Part shown: positions 62,721-64,000 of the stretch, piece after piece
How positions within the stretch are numbered: position 1 is the first letter of the stretch
How the letters are laid out: each line of letters starts with the position of its first letter
Assembly: GCF_026672375.1 (NCBI RefSeq)
Contig: NZ_JAPPRA010000001.1
Location: forward strand, 992,001-1,056,000
DNA: 64,000 bases
DNA from: Caulobacter sp. SL161
GTDB taxonomy: Bacteria > Pseudomonadota > Alphaproteobacteria > Caulobacterales > Caulobacteraceae
Reading direction: 5' to 3'
Program-made: the position numbers and the translations under genes
Notes under the pieces: generated by a model
Database searches by the model: none
What the model was told of the DNA's origin: nothing
Seen by the model: only the letters and a program-made list of their open reading frames with translations

Positions 62721-63181
62721 CCCAGCTCGGGGAAGCCGCCCGTCTGGCGCAGGGCCTCGCCCAGCGCCATGGCGGCGGTCGTCGCCAGATTCATCGAGCG
62801 CGCCTCGGGGCGGATCGGAATGACGATTCGGCCATGCGCCGCAGCGTGAACCTCTTCCGGCGCACCGCGACTCTCGTTGCCGAACAGCAGCGTATCTCCG
62901 GGTTCGAACGAAAACCGGTGGAACGGAGTCGCGCCCTTGGTCGTGAACAGCAGAAGTCGCCCGTCAACGCGTTCCGGCGCCTTAAGGAATGTCTCCCAGC
63001 TGTCGTGGCGGGTCAGGTGCGACAAAGGGCCATAGTCCAATGCGGCGCGCTTCAAGCTCTTGTCGTTCAAGGGAAAACTGCAGGGCTCGATCACGTCTAA
63101 CCCCAAGCCGAAACAGGCTGTCAGTCGGATGCAGGCCCCTACGTTTTGGGGAATGCCTGGTTGAAAAAGTGCGATGCGCAT
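62717..63181 (-). CDS. trmL: tRNA (cytidine/uridine-34 2'-O)-methyltransferase TrmL
   Basis: A 154-residue SPOUT-class methyltransferase acting on the wobble base of leucine tRNAs. The family start RIALFQPGIPQNVGACIRLTACFGLGLDVIEP, the central DYGPLSHLTRHDSWETF, and the knot region LLFGNESRGAPEEVHAAAHGRIVIPIRPEARSMNLATTAAMALGEALRQ are all present. The long open frame upstream is an antisense-like continuation without protein character, so I use the ATG at 63181. The gene converges with the four-TM gene. Confidence 0.93.
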   Translation of the reverse strand: MRIALFQPGIPQNVGACIRLTACFGLGLDVIEPCSFPLNDKSLKRAALDYGPLSHLTRHDSWETFLKAPERVDGRLLLFTTKGATPFHRFSFEPGDTLLFGNESRGAPEEVHAAAHGRIVIPIRPEARSMNLATTAAMALGEALRQTGGFPELG

Positions 63182-63385
63182 AATAAGCGAACCAACCACA
63201 AGGGCAGCAGGGGCTTTGCCACGAATCGAAAGGACTTGCGGACTTGGCCCGCGCGTCCGATAGGACGATTTGACCGCTGCCTTGTGGCGGAGATCCGCTT
63301 GCGGGTCGAGCAAGATATGGCGCCGCAAGGCGCGTCTCCAAGCCGGTCGCTCCCGCGGCCTGGCGGAACCAAAGGGTGACTTAAG

Positions 63386-63937
63386 GTGGCCGACACCGCC
63401 GTGGGCGCAACGACCGAGCCGGAACACGGGGGCGATCCCTCCCGGCGCGACTTCATTCATATCGCCGCGATCGCCGCCGCTGCTGGCGGCGCGGCGACTC
63501 TGGCGTGGCCGTTCATCGACCAGATGAACCCGTCGGCGGATACGCTGGCCATGGCCTCGACCGAGTTCGACCTGACCAAGGTGCCGGAAGGCCAGCAGGT
63601 CACGCTGAAGTGGCGCGGCAAGCCGCTCTTCGTGCGCAATCGCACCAAGGGCGAGATCGACAAGGCCGTCGCGGACGACGCCGTGTCGATGAAGGACCCG
63701 CAAAAGGACGCCGACCGCGTGAAGCCGGGCAAGGCTCAGTGGCTGGTGCTGATCGGCTCGTGCACGCACTTGGGCTGCGTGCCGACGTTCGGCGGCGGCG
63801 ACTTTGGCGGCTGGTTCTGCCCCTGCCACGGCTCGCACTACGACACCTCGGGTCGTATCCGTAAGGGCCCCGCGCCCACGAACCTGGTGGTTCCGGAATA
63901 CGCCTTCCTCTCCGACACCAAGGTCAAGATCGGCTAA
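63386..63937 (+). CDS. petA: Rieske iron-sulfur protein of the cytochrome bc1 complex
   Basis: A 183-residue subunit of ubiquinol-cytochrome c reductase. The twin-Arg motif SRRDFIHIAAIAAAAGGAA directs it to the Tat route and anchors it. The cluster-binding loops are SCTHLGCVPTF and FCPCHGSHYD, with both Cys-His pairs. The structural loop KGPAPTNLVVPEY is also present. It is the first gene of the fbc/pet operon, with the cytochrome b gene five bases downstream. The start is GTG at 63386 with AAGG before it. Confidence 0.95.
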   Translation: MADTAVGATTEPEHGGDPSRRDFIHIAAIAAAAGGAATLAWPFIDQMNPSADTLAMASTEFDLTKVPEGQQVTLKWRGKPLFVRNRTKGEIDKAVADDAVSMKDPQKDADRVKPGKAQWLVLIGSCTHLGCVPTFGGGDFGGWFCPCHGSHYDTSGRIRKGPAPTNLVVPEYAFLSDTKVKIG

Positions 63938-63942
63938 CGGAT

Positions 63943-64000
63943 ATGAGCGGACATTCGACCTACCAACCCAAGACCGGTTTCGAGCGCTGGCTCGACGCCC
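63943..64000 (+). CDS. petB: Cytochrome b of the bc1 complex, 5' end
   Basis: Only 19 codons are in the window: MSGHSTYQPKTGFERWLDA. The sequence matches the start of alphaproteobacterial cytochrome b (soluble N-terminal tail before the first helix), and its position right after petA fits the usual petABC order. The frame is open at the window edge. Confidence 0.75.
   Translation, partial: MSGHSTYQPKTGFERWLDA

Overview
The window is from a Caulobacter chromosome, very probably close to C. vibrioides (crescentus). Three things support this: high-GC alphaproteobacterial codon use, a chemotaxis cluster in the characteristic Caulobacter order (mcpA, STAS gene, cheY, cheA, cheW, cheR, cheB, cheY, cheD, cheU, cleA, cheE), and directly after it a TonB-receptor/PTS locus for N-acetylglucosamine. 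Nearly all of the window is ordinary chromosomal backbone. I see no prophage, insertion sequence, integrase or CRISPR array.

Layout. Positions 1-4.2 kb: a fasciclin-domain fragment, a minus-strand group ending in folB with a pteridine-reductase-like SDR and a 26-residue membrane peptide, a Nudix hydrolase and an aldehyde dehydrogenase. Positions 4.2-7.2 kb form the accessory patch: a base-composition-atypical stand-alone SIR2-like gene, GC-rich palindromes, a DUF559 endonuclease-like gene with a frameshifting 8-bp tandem duplication and 52-bp direct repeats around it, two small genes, and about 850 bp of non-coding DNA with long inverted repeats and one dumbbell-shaped fold. Positions 7.2-11.8 kb: an Lrp-type regulator, a DUF6356/YeiH pair, an amino-acid permease and an acyl-CoA dehydrogenase. 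Positions 12.0-24.3 kb: a soluble globin-coupled chemoreceptor, a small secreted TonB-C-like protein, and the twelve-gene chemotaxis operon.

Positions 24.5-40.3 kb: a TonB-dependent receptor with LacI-type operators, then the GlcNAc locus. In the locus a receptor takes chito-oligosaccharides across the outer membrane, a GH20 hexosaminidase trims them, an EIIA-HPr-EI fusion and a IICB permease import and phosphorylate GlcNAc, and NagA and a NagB-II-type SIS deaminase feed glycolysis under a GntR repressor. Positions 40.4-52.3 kb: nhaA, tRNA-Ser(CGA), a metallo-beta-lactamase-fold protein lacking most metal ligands, rluD, a receptor followed by a PhoD phosphatase bracketed by two copies of a two-hairpin repeat, a LysE exporter, hisI, a DUF817 gene and folE. 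Positions 52.4-64 kb: cysS, an SRPBCC gene, a NifU/IscU-like gene, yidD, thrS, glycosyltransferases, an HMG-CoA-lyase-family gene, trmL, petA and the start of petB.

Most promising for new biology are the two-hairpin element with paired arm changes, the SIR2/DUF559/palindrome patch, the IIB duplicate with His in place of the phospho-Cys, and the metal-site-less MBL protein. Everything here comes from reading the sequence; no searches or folding programs were run.
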